NCBI GenBank assembly: GCA_022071955.1
Contig: JAJVIM010000024.1
Span: 143,586 to 207,585 of the forward strand
Origin: Anaerolineae bacterium
GTDB taxonomy: Bacteria > Chloroflexota > Anaerolineae > 4572-78 > J111
Length of the DNA: 64,000 nucleotides
Reading direction: 5' to 3'
This document shows positions 39,192 through 48,825 of this stretch, piece by piece; position 1 is the stretch's first letter; the number at the start of each line of letters is the position of its first letter. A program made the position numbers and the translations under genes. The notes beneath the pieces were generated by a model, which saw only the letters and a program-made list of their open reading frames with translations, was not told the DNA's origin and searched no databases.

Positions 39192-40043
39192 TCAAACTTC
39201 CTCCTGGCCGTAAAACAGTTTCATCTCGTCGTACACCCGGCTGACCCCGGCCCGAATCCGCTTTTCAATCATCGATTTTTCACCCTGACGGTAGGGGAAA
39301 TAATCAATCATCTGGCTGATCACCACCGCGGCTTCGGCTTTGGTTCGGCCGGCTTTAAATTGTTTGCGTACTTTGGCGCGCATCGAGCGAATGTAGTCCG
39401 ATACCGGCTCGCTGGCTTCAACATTGCACAGCGGGCCGTGGCCGGGCACAATCATGGCGTATTTTTGCTTGCGCAGCCAGCGCAGTTTGGTGAGCCATTC
39501 CTCGCTGTCACACTGGCCCAGCGCCGGATGCTCGTTAACCACTACCAGATCGCCGGTGAACAGGATTTTTTCTTCTGGCAAAAAGACGCCGCTGGTGGCC
39601 GGCGTGTGGCCGCCCATGTGGATAAAATGGATTTCCCGGCCACCGCGATTCATGAGCAGCCGGCCGGTAAAAGCCAGTTCGGGCTTGATAATGTCGATGT
39701 CATCGAGCTGTTTTTGAACGTCCGGCCGCTTTTTGAACAGGTTTTTGGTGCGTTCAATAAAGGTGTCTTTGTAGTTGCTCATCTCTTTCCAGGCCACTTC
39801 ATGGGCCAGAATAGGAGCATCAAAAAACTGATTGCCCAAAATGTGCGCCCGATGGTGGTCGGTGTTAAAAACGTACAGCACCCGGCTGCTCAATTTGGAC
39901 ACCGTTTCGGCCCAATGTTTGGCTTCGGTGGGGATCATTGGGCTGTCGATCACAATGGCGCCCTCGTCGGTTAAGATACAGCCAACATTGGCCCCTTCAT
40001 AGTCCAGGTCAACAAATACGCCATCGGCAATTTCTTGGATCAT
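39192..40043 (-). CDS. metallo-beta-lactamase-fold hydrolase with altered metal motif
   Basis: A 283-residue MBL-fold protein. The start at ATG 40043 has AGGAGG 13 bases upstream; a GTG further up would sit inside that site. The fold is seen in GANVGCILTDEGAIVIDSP, the His in MGGHTPATSGVFL, the bridging Asp in ILFTGDLVVV and the last His in MIVPGHGP. The usual HxHxDH motif reads TDHHRAHILGN, so the first His is Asp and the Asp is Ala. The protein may bind one metal or use a variant site. The C-terminal 80 residues are helical and basic. It lies divergent to gyrA. Confidence 0.85.
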   Translation of the reverse strand: MIQEIADGVFVDLDYEGANVGCILTDEGAIVIDSPMIPTEAKHWAETVSKLSSRVLYVFNTDHHRAHILGNQFFDAPILAHEVAWKEMSNYKDTFIERTKNLFKKRPDVQKQLDDIDIIKPELAFTGRLLMNRGGREIHFIHMGGHTPATSGVFLPEEKILFTGDLVVVNEHPALGQCDSEEWLTKLRWLRKQKYAMIVPGHGPLCNVEASEPVSDYIRSMRAKVRKQFKAGRTKAEAAVVISQMIDYFPYRQGEKSMIEKRIRAGVSRVYDEMKLFYGQEEV

Positions 40044-40137
40044 AATTGGTTTGATTCCTCCTGTGCGCAAGCAGCGCGTAGTGTATCACAAATGATTGCG
40101 ATTATCAAGCCAAATGGCTTAAAGACCCCTTTTGAGG

Positions 40138-40143
40138 TATAAT
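40138..40143 (+). promoter_or_regulatory. -10 element for gyrA
   Basis: TATAAT in the context TTTTGAGGTATAATATG, 51 bases before the gyrA ATG. The -35 region is weak. Confidence 0.55.
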
Positions 40144-40193
40144 ATGTCGATTAAATTTCTGCGTCATCTCCCCCGTTAAACTGGAGTAACTCA

Positions 40194-42647
40194 ATGGAAG
40201 TTGGAACCGTAAGAAACGTTAACATTGAAAACGAAATGAAGGTGGCCTATCTGGATTACGCCATGAGCGTAATTGTGGCCCGCGCCCTGCCAGATGCCCG
40301 CGACGGGTTGAAACCGGTCCACCGCCGTATTTTGTATGCGATGCACGATATGGGAATGCGGCACAATACCGCCTACCGCAAAAGCGCCCGCGTGGTTGGC
40401 GACGTGCTTGGTAAATACCACCCCCACGGCGACTCGGCCGTGTACGATGCCCTGGTGCGGATGGCCCAGGATTTTTCAATGCGTTACCCCCTGGTTGACG
40501 GCCAGGGCAACTTTGGCAGCATCGATGGCGACAGCGCCGCCGCCATGCGCTACACAGAAGCCCGGCTGGCCCGCATCACCCAGGAAATGCTGGTTGATAT
40601 CGAAAAAAATACCGTTACATGGTCAGATAATTTTGACGGCAGCCTGCAAGAGCCAGACGTGCTGCCGGCTCGTTTGCCCAACCTGCTGCTCAACGGCACC
40701 TCCGGTATTGCTGTGGGGATGGCCACCAATATCCCGCCGCACAACCTCACCGAAATCTGCGACGCTCTGGTTTACCTGATTGACAACTACGACAACCTGG
40801 ATGACGTGACCGTTGAAGAGCTGATGCAGTTTGTCAAAGGGCCGGATTTCCCTACCGGCGCCCAGATGTTTGGGCAGGAGGGTCTGCTCAACGCCTACGC
40901 CACCGGCAAGGGCCGGGTGACCATGCGCGCCAAGGCCAACATTGAAGAGACCAAGGCCGACCGCTACCGTATTGTTGTCACCGAAATTCCGTTTCAGGTG
41001 AACAAAGCCTCGCTGCTGGAGCGCATTGCCGATTTGGTGCGCGATGGCAAAATCAAAGATATTTCTGACCTGCGCGATGAGTCTGACCGGGCCGGGCTGG
41101 CCATTGTCATCGAACTGAAACGCGGGGCGCAGCCCAAAAAAGTGCTCAACCAGTTGTACAAACACACCACGCTGCAATCCACCTTTGGCATCAACATGCT
41201 GGCCCTGCTCGATGGCGAGCCGCGGGTGTTGCCCCTCAAACGGGCGCTCATGGCCTACGTCGAACACCGGCAGGTGGTCATCACCCGCCGCACCGAATAC
41301 GATCTGGGCCGCGCCCGCGACCGCGCCCATATTCTGGAAGGGTTGCGCATCGCTTTGGGCAGTTTGGATGCCATCATCAAAACCATCCGCGAAAGCCAGG
41401 ACGCCGAAGACGCCCGCGCCAAGCTCATTGAAAACTTTGGGCTGTCGCTGGTGCAGGCGCAGGCCATTTTGGATATGCAGCTCCGCCGGCTGGCCGCGCT
41501 GGAACGGCAAAAAATCGAGGACGAATATCAGGAGGTGATGAAAACCATTGCCTACCTGGAGGATTTACTGGCCAACCCGGACAAAATTCTGGCGCTCATC
41601 CGCGAAGACCTGATTGAAATCAAAGAAAATTACGGCGACAAACGCCGCACCCTGATTGTGGCCGATGAAACCGGCGACTTTAACGAAGAGGATTTGGTTA
41701 AAGACGAGGAAGTGCTGATCTCGCTGACGCAGCGCGGCTACATCAAGCGCGTGCCCAGCCAAACCTACCGTTCGCAGGGGCGCGGCGGCCGCGGTGTTAC
41801 CGGTATGACCACCCGCGACGAAGACGTGGTGGAATTTCTGTTTGCCGCCCGCACGCTCGATACCATCCTCTACTTTACCGACAAGGGCAAAGTTTACTCC
41901 GAGCGCGCCTTTCGCATCCCCGATGCCAGCCGTACGGCCAAAGGTATCTCCATTGTCAACCTCATCAACGTGGACCCCGGCGAAAAAATCACCGCCGCGC
42001 TGCCCGTACCCAGTTTTGAACAGGCTGAATATTTGATTATGCTCACCCGCAAAGGCCGCATCAAACGGACCGATGTCAGCGCCTTTGAGTCGGTTAGGCC
42101 CAGCGGGTTGATTGCCATTAATCTTGACGATGACGATGAATTGGGCTGGGTTAAGTTGACCGAAGGCGACAACGAAGTGATAGTGGTGTCGCGCAGCGGC
42201 CAGGCCATCCGCTTCCTTGAAGATGAAGTTCGGCCGATGGGCCGGGCGGCGGCCGGCGTCAACGCTATGCGGCTCAAAGGCAAAGACGAAATCTGCGGCA
42301 TGGACATCATCGAGGAGGACGCCCATTTGCTGGTCGTCACCGAACATGGCTTTGCCAAACGCACGCCCCTGGCTGAGTACCCGCAGCATCACCGCAGCGG
42401 GCAAGGCGTGCGGACGCTGGCCAAAAACGCCAGCCGCACCGGCCAGATTGTGTCGGCCCGGGTAGTTAACGAAGAGGGCGATCTCACCCTGATTTCGCAG
42501 GAAGGGATGATGCTGCGCACGCCCATCAAAGATATTTCTGAGCAGGGCCGGCCCACCCTGGGCGTTAAAGTGATGAATATGAAAGCCAACGATGTTGTCG
42601 CGTCGGTGGCCGTGTTGGCGCCCAAAGGGCAAACTCCAACCGAATAA
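40194..42647 (+). CDS. gyrA: DNA gyrase subunit A
   Basis: GyrA cuts and rejoins DNA to introduce negative supercoils with GyrB. The 817-residue protein has DYAMSVIVARALPDARDGLKPVHRR near the start in segments, the GDVLGKYHPHGDSAVYD quinolone-interaction region, and the catalytic Tyr in AAMRYTEARL. The C-terminal wheel has a GyrA box (SQGRGGRGVTGM), which supports gyrase rather than topoisomerase IV. GAGTAACTC precedes the ATG. gyrB is not adjacent. A hairpin follows. Confidence 0.97.
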   Translation: MEVGTVRNVNIENEMKVAYLDYAMSVIVARALPDARDGLKPVHRRILYAMHDMGMRHNTAYRKSARVVGDVLGKYHPHGDSAVYDALVRMAQDFSMRYPLVDGQGNFGSIDGDSAAAMRYTEARLARITQEMLVDIEKNTVTWSDNFDGSLQEPDVLPARLPNLLLNGTSGIAVGMATNIPPHNLTEICDALVYLIDNYDNLDDVTVEELMQFVKGPDFPTGAQMFGQEGLLNAYATGKGRVTMRAKANIEETKADRYRIVVTEIPFQVNKASLLERIADLVRDGKIKDISDLRDESDRAGLAIVIELKRGAQPKKVLNQLYKHTTLQSTFGINMLALLDGEPRVLPLKRALMAYVEHRQVVITRRTEYDLGRARDRAHILEGLRIALGSLDAIIKTIRESQDAEDARAKLIENFGLSLVQAQAILDMQLRRLAALERQKIEDEYQEVMKTIAYLEDLLANPDKILALIREDLIEIKENYGDKRRTLIVADETGDFNEEDLVKDEEVLISLTQRGYIKRVPSQTYRSQGRGGRGVTGMTTRDEDVVEFLFAARTLDTILYFTDKGKVYSERAFRIPDASRTAKGISIVNLINVDPGEKITAALPVPSFEQAEYLIMLTRKGRIKRTDVSAFESVRPSGLIAINLDDDDELGWVKLTEGDNEVIVVSRSGQAIRFLEDEVRPMGRAAAGVNAMRLKGKDEICGMDIIEEDAHLLVVTEHGFAKRTPLAEYPQHHRSGQGVRTLAKNASRTGQIVSARVVNEEGDLTLISQEGMMLRTPIKDISEQGRPTLGVKVMNMKANDVVASVAVLAPKGQTPTE

Positions 42648-42666
42648 TTACGTTGTTTGAACGCTG

Positions 42667-42697
42667 CGCAGCCCGGTGATTTTTCTGCCGGGCTGCG
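42667..42697 (+). terminator. hairpin after gyrA
   Basis: CGCAGCCCGG and CCGGGCTGCG pair perfectly around a T-rich 11-base loop. Only TGTTTG follows, so termination may be weak. Confidence 0.6.
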
Positions 42698-42772
42698 TGT
42701 TTGCTTAAGCTTCCAGCTATCGCCATTTGCCGCTGCCATCTCTTTTACCCAAACTTTGCCACAGGTCAGATC

Positions 42773-43558
42773 ATGTTAAGAACCCGAGTCGTATCAGCGT
42801 TGATAGCTATCCCCATTGTGGTGGTAGCGATATTTGCCGGCGGCGGGTGGTTTTTGGCGGGGGCGCTGGTGGTGGCGTTGATTGCCGGCTGGGAATATGC
42901 CCAGATGATGCAGCTTGGCCGCTACGCGCCGGCAACGTTCATTATTTTGGCGCTGATTGCGCTGCTGGTTGTTGGCAGTTACTTTCCCGCCGTTCAGTTG
43001 CTGCCGCTGACCCTCAGCCTGGCGCTGCTGGGATCGCTGGCGTGGCAGTTGTTTCAGCACTCGGAACACCCCACCGCCGATTGGGCTTTAACCGTGGCCG
43101 GCGGGCTGTATATCGGCTGGGGCATTGGCCACATTGTCGCCCTGCGGCAATTGCCCGCCGGCCTGTATTGGGTGTGGCTGGCCTTGCTTTGTACCTGGGC
43201 CGCCGATACTTTTGCCTACTTTACCGGCCGGGCCATTGGCAAACACAAACTTTGGCCGCGACACAGCCCCAAAAAAACCTGGGAAGGGCTGTTTGGCGGC
43301 ATCGCGGCCAGTGTGGTGATGGCTCTGGTGCTGGCCGCTTTTGCGCCGGAACTGTTCTGGTTCACCGCCCTGGCTGTGGGCCTGCTCACGCCCATCGCCG
43401 GCCTGTTTGGCGATCTGGCTATCTCGCTGATGAAACGGGATGTCGGTGTTAAAGACTCGTCCAACCTGTTTCCCGGCCACGGCGGTTTTCTGGACCGGAT
43501 TGACAGCGTGTTGTTTGTCAGTGTGGTGGTGTATTACGTGGTAAGTTATTTAAATTAG
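42773..43558 (+). CDS. cdsA: phosphatidate cytidylyltransferase
   Basis: CdsA makes CDP-diacylglycerol from CTP and phosphatidic acid in the membrane, the branch point for phospholipids. The 261-residue protein starts MLRTRVVSALIAIPIVVVAI and has seven to eight hydrophobic helices. The family signature is at the C-terminus: SLMKRDVGVKDSSNLFPGHG followed by GFLDRIDS, with the metal-binding Asp residues. The ATG at 42773 gives the family-typical N-terminus; a longer frame from 42701 does not. In many bacteria cdsA neighbours frr, dxr and uppS; these are absent here. Confidence 0.95.
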   Translation: MLRTRVVSALIAIPIVVVAIFAGGGWFLAGALVVALIAGWEYAQMMQLGRYAPATFIILALIALLVVGSYFPAVQLLPLTLSLALLGSLAWQLFQHSEHPTADWALTVAGGLYIGWGIGHIVALRQLPAGLYWVWLALLCTWAADTFAYFTGRAIGKHKLWPRHSPKKTWEGLFGGIAASVVMALVLAAFAPELFWFTALAVGLLTPIAGLFGDLAISLMKRDVGVKDSSNLFPGHGGFLDRIDSVLFVSVVVYYVVSYLN

Positions 43559-43566
43559 CAGGGTTT

Positions 43567-43674
43567 CCCTCATCCCCCTACCCCCTTCTACCCTTCGGGC
43601 ACTTCGTCCCTTTGGGAGAAGGGGGATAATGATCGGTGTGTTGCCGGGCGGCTTTGCCGCCCGGCAACACACCG
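43567..43674. repeat. G/C-tract repeat, left half plus a 19-bp palindrome
   Basis: Left arm CCCTCATCCCCCTACCCCC, an imperfect CTTCTACCC hairpin with a short insertion, then a perfect palindrome 43634-43652 with 43656-43674 (loop TTT). The right-hand hairpin and G-rich arm are missing. It fills the gap between cdsA and polA. Confidence 0.85.
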
Positions 43675-43702
43675 GAACTTTATCGCCCAACTCGGAGAAA
43701 TT

Positions 43703-46555
43703 ATGATGACCGACAAAAAACCAACGCTCGTCCTCATCGATGGCCACGCGCTGGCGTACCGCGCCTATTTTGGCATGCCGGCCACCTTCAGCACCGCCGC
43801 CGGCGAACCAACCCACGCCGTTTACGGCTTCACCAACATGCTGCTGGCCGTGTGGAAAGAGTTTGAGCCGGATTACTTCATCGTCACCTTTGACAAAGGC
43901 GATACCTTTCGGCACCAGATGTACACCGAGTACAAAGCCACCCGTGAAAAAATGCCCGATGACCTGCGCAGCCAGATTGAGCGCATTGAGCAGTTGGTGC
44001 GCGCTTTCAACATGCCCGTTTTCACCAAAGAAGGCTACGAGGCCGACGATTTGCTGGGTACGCTGGCCAACCAGGCCGCCGGGCGCGGTATCGAGGCGCT
44101 GATTGTTACCGGCGACCGCGACGCGTTCCAGCTTGTTGCGCCCAACATCAAAGTGATCATCTCCGGCCGCAAATTTGCCGACCGCGAACTGTACGACGAG
44201 GCCAAAGTGCAGGAACGCTACGGCGTTACCCCAACCCAGCTCATTGAGCTGAAAGGGCTAACCGGCGACACCAGCGACAACATCCCCGGCGTCAAAGGCA
44301 TCGGTGAAAAAGGCGGGGCCAAATTGATTCAGGAGTTCGGCACGCTGGAAGGCATTTACGCCAACCTCGATAAGCTTGCTGCCGGCGCCCGCAGCAAGCT
44401 GGAAGCCGAGCGCGACAGCGCCTTTCTGTCGCGTGATCTGGGCCGGATTATCACCGCTGTGCCCGGCGTTGAGCTGAACGTTGAAGCCGGCAAAACCACC
44501 GATTTTAATCTGGTTGATGTGGCCAACCTCTTTGTCGAGCTGGAATTTCACACCATTTTCAACCGCATCCCCGGCGCGCCGCCCGATAAACTGCCGGAAG
44601 ATATTGCCACCGTTGCGCCGCAAACGCCCGCCGGCCCCATCGCCTCGGACGGCGATTACATCACCGTCGATACCCCGGCCAAACTGGCCGATCTGGTGGC
44701 CCGGCTCCGCCAAAGTGACCGGCTGTCCGTGGATGTTGAAACCGACAGCACCGACGAAGTGCAAACCAACCTGGTCGGCATTGCCATTACCCCACGCCCC
44801 AACGTGGGCTACTACATCCCGGTGGGTCACGGCGTGGCCGCTACCGCCCCCACCGAGCCAACCGGCCAGATGTCCCTCTTTGGCGAGCCTGCGGAACCCG
44901 AACCGCCTGTTCAGCCTTCAGCCTTCAGCCTTCAGCCTTCGCAATTACCGCTGCCTGCGGTGCAGGCGGCGTTGGCTCCCATTCTGGCCGATGGCCGCAT
45001 CACCAAATATATGCACAACGCCAAGTTTGATATGACCGTGCTCCAGCGGCACGGGCTGCCGGTGGCCGCGCCCATTTTTGACACAATGGTTGCGGCCTGG
45101 CTGGGCAACAACGCCCCCGGCGCGCGCTACGGCCTCAAAGATTTGGCCCGCGAGCAACTCGGCATCCAAATGACCGAGATCAGCGAGCTGATTGGCAGCG
45201 GCAAAAATCAAATTACAATGGCCCAGGTCTCCATCGAGCAGGCCACGCCCTACGCCGCCGCCGACGTGGACATGACGCTGCGGCTGGCCGAATTTGTGCA
45301 GCAACCCCTGCGCGCCAACGCCGAATTGCAGCACATTTTTGATACGCTGGAAATGCCGCTCATCAGCGTGCTAAAAGATATGGAACTGGCCGGCATCAAG
45401 CTCGATACCGCCGCGCTGCGGCAAATGGGCCGCGATCTGGCCAGCCGGTTGTCGGAACTGGAGCAAAACATCTACCGCGTGGCCGGCGAAGAGTTCAACG
45501 TCAACTCCACCCAGCAGTTATCAGACATTCTCTTTAAAAAATTGGGGCTGCCCACCGGCGGCCTCAAAAAAACCAAAAGCGGCCACTACTCCACCGCCGC
45601 CGGCGTGCTGGAAAGTTTTAGCGGCCAGCATGAAATCATCGATCTGATGCTGGAACAACGCACGTTGAGCAAACTCAAAAGCACTTATGTCGATGCTTTG
45701 CCGGCGCTGATCAATCCGCGCACCGGGCGGGTACACACCAACTACAACCAGGTCGGCATTTCCACCGGGCGGCTCAGCAGCAGCGAGCCGAATCTGCAAA
45801 ACATCCCCATCCGCACCGAGCAGGGCCGCGAAATCCGCCGCGCTTTTGTGGCCGAACCGGGCTGCCAGCTCATCTCCGCCGACTACTCGCAGGTAGAGTT
45901 GCGCATTTTGGCCCACATTGCCCGGGACCCCGGCCTGCTGCACGCTTTTGCCAACGATGAAGATATTCACGCCGCCACCGCCGCCGCCGTACTGGGCAAA
46001 CCCATCAATGAAATTGACAAGTACCAGCGCCGCATTGCCAAAACGGTCAATTTTGGGTTGATTTACGGCCAAACCGCGTTTGGGCTGGCGCAGGGCACCG
46101 GCATGAGCCGCGATGAGGCCAGCGAGTTTATCAAAACCTATTTTGAGCGCTACCCCGGCGTCAAAAACTACATCGATACCACCCAAAAACTGGCCGCCGA
46201 GCAGGGCTATGTTTCGACCCTGCTGGGCCGCCGCCGCGATTTTTCGCAGTTGGCCGGCCTGTCGGGCGCGCAGCGCGCCCGCGCCGAGCGCGAAGCCATC
46301 AACATGCCCATTCAGGGCACCGCCGCCGATATTATGAAACAGGCCATGATCAACCTGCACGCCGAACTGATCCGGCGCGGCATGCAAACCAAAATTCTGC
46401 TGCAAGTCCACGACGAGCTGGTGCTGGAAGCGCCGGACTCAGAAGTGGATGCGGCGGTTCAGCTCACCCGGCAGGTAATGGCCGGCGCATTTGAACTGAG
46501 CGTGCCGCTCAAAGTGGATGTTGAGGTGGGCCAAAACTGGCTGGAGATGAATTGA
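43703..46555 (+). CDS. polA: DNA polymerase I
   Basis: A 950-residue polymerase for Okazaki fragment processing and repair. The 5' nuclease domain (1-300) has LVLIDGHALAYRAYFG, FDKGDTFRHQMY and LKGLTGDTSDNIPGVKGIG. The 3'-5' exonuclease looks active: LSVDVETDS (DxE), HNAKFDMTVLQRHG and YAAADVDMTLRL. The polymerase domain (about 560-950) has SSEPNLQNIPIR, SADYSQVELRILAHIA (motif A), RRIAKTVNFGLIYGQ (motif B) and LQVHDELVLEAP (motif C). A low-complexity insert QPSAFSLQPS, from a tandem heptamer, lies inside the exonuclease domain. GGAG precedes the ATG. Confidence 0.97.
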   Translation: MMTDKKPTLVLIDGHALAYRAYFGMPATFSTAAGEPTHAVYGFTNMLLAVWKEFEPDYFIVTFDKGDTFRHQMYTEYKATREKMPDDLRSQIERIEQLVRAFNMPVFTKEGYEADDLLGTLANQAAGRGIEALIVTGDRDAFQLVAPNIKVIISGRKFADRELYDEAKVQERYGVTPTQLIELKGLTGDTSDNIPGVKGIGEKGGAKLIQEFGTLEGIYANLDKLAAGARSKLEAERDSAFLSRDLGRIITAVPGVELNVEAGKTTDFNLVDVANLFVELEFHTIFNRIPGAPPDKLPEDIATVAPQTPAGPIASDGDYITVDTPAKLADLVARLRQSDRLSVDVETDSTDEVQTNLVGIAITPRPNVGYYIPVGHGVAATAPTEPTGQMSLFGEPAEPEPPVQPSAFSLQPSQLPLPAVQAALAPILADGRITKYMHNAKFDMTVLQRHGLPVAAPIFDTMVAAWLGNNAPGARYGLKDLAREQLGIQMTEISELIGSGKNQITMAQVSIEQATPYAAADVDMTLRLAEFVQQPLRANAELQHIFDTLEMPLISVLKDMELAGIKLDTAALRQMGRDLASRLSELEQNIYRVAGEEFNVNSTQQLSDILFKKLGLPTGGLKKTKSGHYSTAAGVLESFSGQHEIIDLMLEQRTLSKLKSTYVDALPALINPRTGRVHTNYNQVGISTGRLSSSEPNLQNIPIRTEQGREIRRAFVAEPGCQLISADYSQVELRILAHIARDPGLLHAFANDEDIHAATAAAVLGKPINEIDKYQRRIAKTVNFGLIYGQTAFGLAQGTGMSRDEASEFIKTYFERYPGVKNYIDTTQKLAAEQGYVSTLLGRRRDFSQLAGLSGAQRARAEREAINMPIQGTAADIMKQAMINLHAELIRRGMQTKILLQVHDELVLEAPDSEVDAAVQLTRQVMAGAFELSVPLKVDVEVGQNWLEMN
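44912..44939 (+). repeat. tandem heptamer (4 x CAGCCTT) inside polA
   Basis: Four perfect CAGCCTT units translate in frame as QPSAFSLQPS in a loop of the exonuclease domain. The 28-base array is not a multiple of three, so its length is constrained by the surrounding frame. Confidence 0.85.
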
Positions 46556-46745
46556 TTTTTACAAACAAAGTCTATACAAATTTTTCGCTATCTGTTATTA
46601 TAAAAAACGGCAAAAGTGTTAGTGTCTTTAGTTTTTTGCCACAAATTTTCTTGCAACGTGTTGCGTGTTCCGTTTACGGCACCTTTTTTTCGCAACACGC
46701 ACAAGTCAGCAGGTGGCGAAAAATATGTGACACTAACGCAAATGT

Positions 46746-46772
46746 TAAACTTTTTTGGTTTTGTGCCGATAC
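46746..46772 (+). promoter_or_regulatory. sigma28 (FliA/WhiG)-like promoter of the FapA-like gene
   Basis: TAAACTTT, 11 bases, GCCGATAC, compared with the sigma28 consensus TAAAGTTT, 11 bases, GCCGATAA: 14 of 16 positions match with exact spacing. It lies 43 bases before the ATG at 46815. Confidence 0.55.
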
Positions 46773-46814
46773 AAAAAGCACTTATTGATCCACCTTTGGC
46801 AAGGCGATGCGCTA

Positions 46815-48803
46815 ATGAGCGACTCTGATATCCTCAACGATATCTTTGATGATAATGACGATGACGACAACTATCTGTTCGGAGCGGAGTCTGCGCCGGG
46901 CCAGGTTGACATTATCACCGATCTCGATGTGGACGATGAGCCGCAACCGCCGGTTATCACCGTAACCGTTAGCGACGACAAGCTGTCGGCCTATTTAACC
47001 ATGTCGCAATCCCCGCCCCACCCCTACCACATTACGGTTGACCAGATTTACGACGCCCTGGCCCAAGCCAAAGTGGAATATGGGGTTATGCTCGATAAAA
47101 TTGACCTCATTATAACCAATCAGGAATACCCCTCGCGCGAATTGATTGCCGTGGGCAAAGAAATGGTGCCCGGCGTTGATGCGGAACTGGAGTACCTGTT
47201 TGCCGTAGACGGCGGCGGTCGACCCAAAGATATGGGCAATTACGTTGACCATTACGACCTCAACCTGGTAGAAAATGTCACCGCCGGCCAGGTGCTGGTT
47301 AGAAAAATCCCCCCGCAGCCGGGGACCGATGGGATGTCGGTGTACGGCCAGCCGCTGCGCGCGCCCAAAGCCAAAGATGTTCGGTTGCCGGCCGGCAAAG
47401 GTACGGCGGTTTCCGAGGAAAATCCCAACGAACTGCTGGCCCAAACCGATGGTTTTGTCCGGCTGGATACACGCTCTTTTAACAAGGTGGTGGTTGAAGG
47501 CGTATTTACCGTTAACCGCGATGTTGACCTGTCAACAGGCAATTTGGAAATTGAAGGTTCAATCCAAATTCGGGGCAATGTCCGTGAAGGCTTTCAGGTA
47601 AAAGCGACCGGCAATATCAAAGTGTCCGGTACCGTTGAATCGGCCATGCTGGAGTCCGGCGCTAATGTGGAAATTCTGGGCGGGGTGATCGGCGGCAAAA
47701 ACGGAGCCACCATCACCGCTGCCAACGACATCACCGTGAAATTTGCCGACAATGCCACGATGACCGCCGGCGGCAACATATTTGTGGGCGACGAGGCCGT
47801 TACCTGCACCCTGCACGCCGATAAAAATATTACGGTTGGCGGTCGCAGCCAGGGTTCGGCTGGCGCGATTATCGGCGGTACAATTTCGGCCGGATATGAA
47901 ATTAAGGCGGTGAGCATTGGCACCGACGCCGGGATTTTAACCCGGTTGCGCGTGGGCGATCAATCCGGCCTTGTGGCTCGCAAGCAAAACATGCAACTGG
48001 AATTGAAAAACGGCAAAGATAAACTGGCCGAACTCGGTACAATGATCAAATCGCTGGCCAAGCGCCAGTCCGAGCGGGAACCGGCGGCGGAAGTGCGCCG
48101 CCAACAAAAATACGCGCTCGAAACTCAGCAAGCCGAGCGCTACCAGCGCATGCAGGCCATGCTGGCTCAGGCCGAACGCGAGGGGCTGGTTACGTCGGCC
48201 ACGGTCATCGAATCGCTGGAGCAGCAGCTCACCGAAACCCGCACTACGCTGCAACGGGTTGAATCCAGCATAGAAACGCTCAAACAGCGGGTTGAAGCCA
48301 AAGCCAGCATCGCCGACTCGCTCAAAAATAAAAAAACGCTGGAACAGTTCCAAACCGCCCGCGAAAGTATGATCACCAAACTGACCGATCTTGAAAGCCA
48401 ACTGGCCCAACGCTCGGCCAATCCGTGGGGCAACCTGCCCTGGGCCATTCGCCGGGAGGTGGAACTGATTCAGGATCAGCTCAAAACCATTAAAACCCAA
48501 CTGGCCGCGCTTGAGGCGGAAGACGCCACCGACCAGCGTATCAGCGATGCGTTGGAACAGCTTGGCGCGCAGCAAAGCAACGCCCAGCACGAAATGGCGG
48601 CCTTGCAGGCGGAACTGGACGCCCTCAATCACGAACTGGAGCAATCGACGCAAAAAATCCCGCGGATCATTGTTTCAGACAAATTGTGGGCCGGCACCGA
48701 GGTGGGCATCGGCAACCGCCGTCGCCGCTTTACCCGGGACCGAACCGGTGTTAAACTCCAACTGTCAGAAAACGACGCCATCATTGTGTTGAATCTGGTG
48801 TAG
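46815..48803 (+). CDS. FapA/DUF342-family protein with long coiled coil
   Basis: A 662-residue cytoplasmic protein. The N-terminus is acidic (ILNDIFDDNDDDDNYLFG). A DUF342 N-domain (about 45-140) is followed by a repetitive beta-helix-like region (about 140-385: GNLEIEGSIQIRGNVREGF, GNIKVSGTVESAMLESGANVEILGGVIGG, HADKNITVGGRSQGSAGAIIGG, in segments), as in polymer-forming FapA proteins. Residues about 390-600 are a long coiled coil rich in Gln/Glu/Lys, and the end is a short beta domain. FapA in Vibrio takes part in polar flagellar assembly; nothing here is flagellar. An AAGG site precedes the chosen ATG. Confidence 0.88.
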   Translation: MSDSDILNDIFDDNDDDDNYLFGAESAPGQVDIITDLDVDDEPQPPVITVTVSDDKLSAYLTMSQSPPHPYHITVDQIYDALAQAKVEYGVMLDKIDLIITNQEYPSRELIAVGKEMVPGVDAELEYLFAVDGGGRPKDMGNYVDHYDLNLVENVTAGQVLVRKIPPQPGTDGMSVYGQPLRAPKAKDVRLPAGKGTAVSEENPNELLAQTDGFVRLDTRSFNKVVVEGVFTVNRDVDLSTGNLEIEGSIQIRGNVREGFQVKATGNIKVSGTVESAMLESGANVEILGGVIGGKNGATITAANDITVKFADNATMTAGGNIFVGDEAVTCTLHADKNITVGGRSQGSAGAIIGGTISAGYEIKAVSIGTDAGILTRLRVGDQSGLVARKQNMQLELKNGKDKLAELGTMIKSLAKRQSEREPAAEVRRQQKYALETQQAERYQRMQAMLAQAEREGLVTSATVIESLEQQLTETRTTLQRVESSIETLKQRVEAKASIADSLKNKKTLEQFQTARESMITKLTDLESQLAQRSANPWGNLPWAIRREVELIQDQLKTIKTQLAALEAEDATDQRISDALEQLGAQQSNAQHEMAALQAELDALNHELEQSTQKIPRIIVSDKLWAGTEVGIGNRRRRFTRDRTGVKLQLSENDAIIVLNLV

Positions 48804-48825
48804 CGATTTTTACGGAGCAAAACCG

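Noticed and set aside
39053..39244. Open frame on the plus strand across tRNA-Pro
   Set aside because: It lies over a clear tRNA gene and has no coding features.
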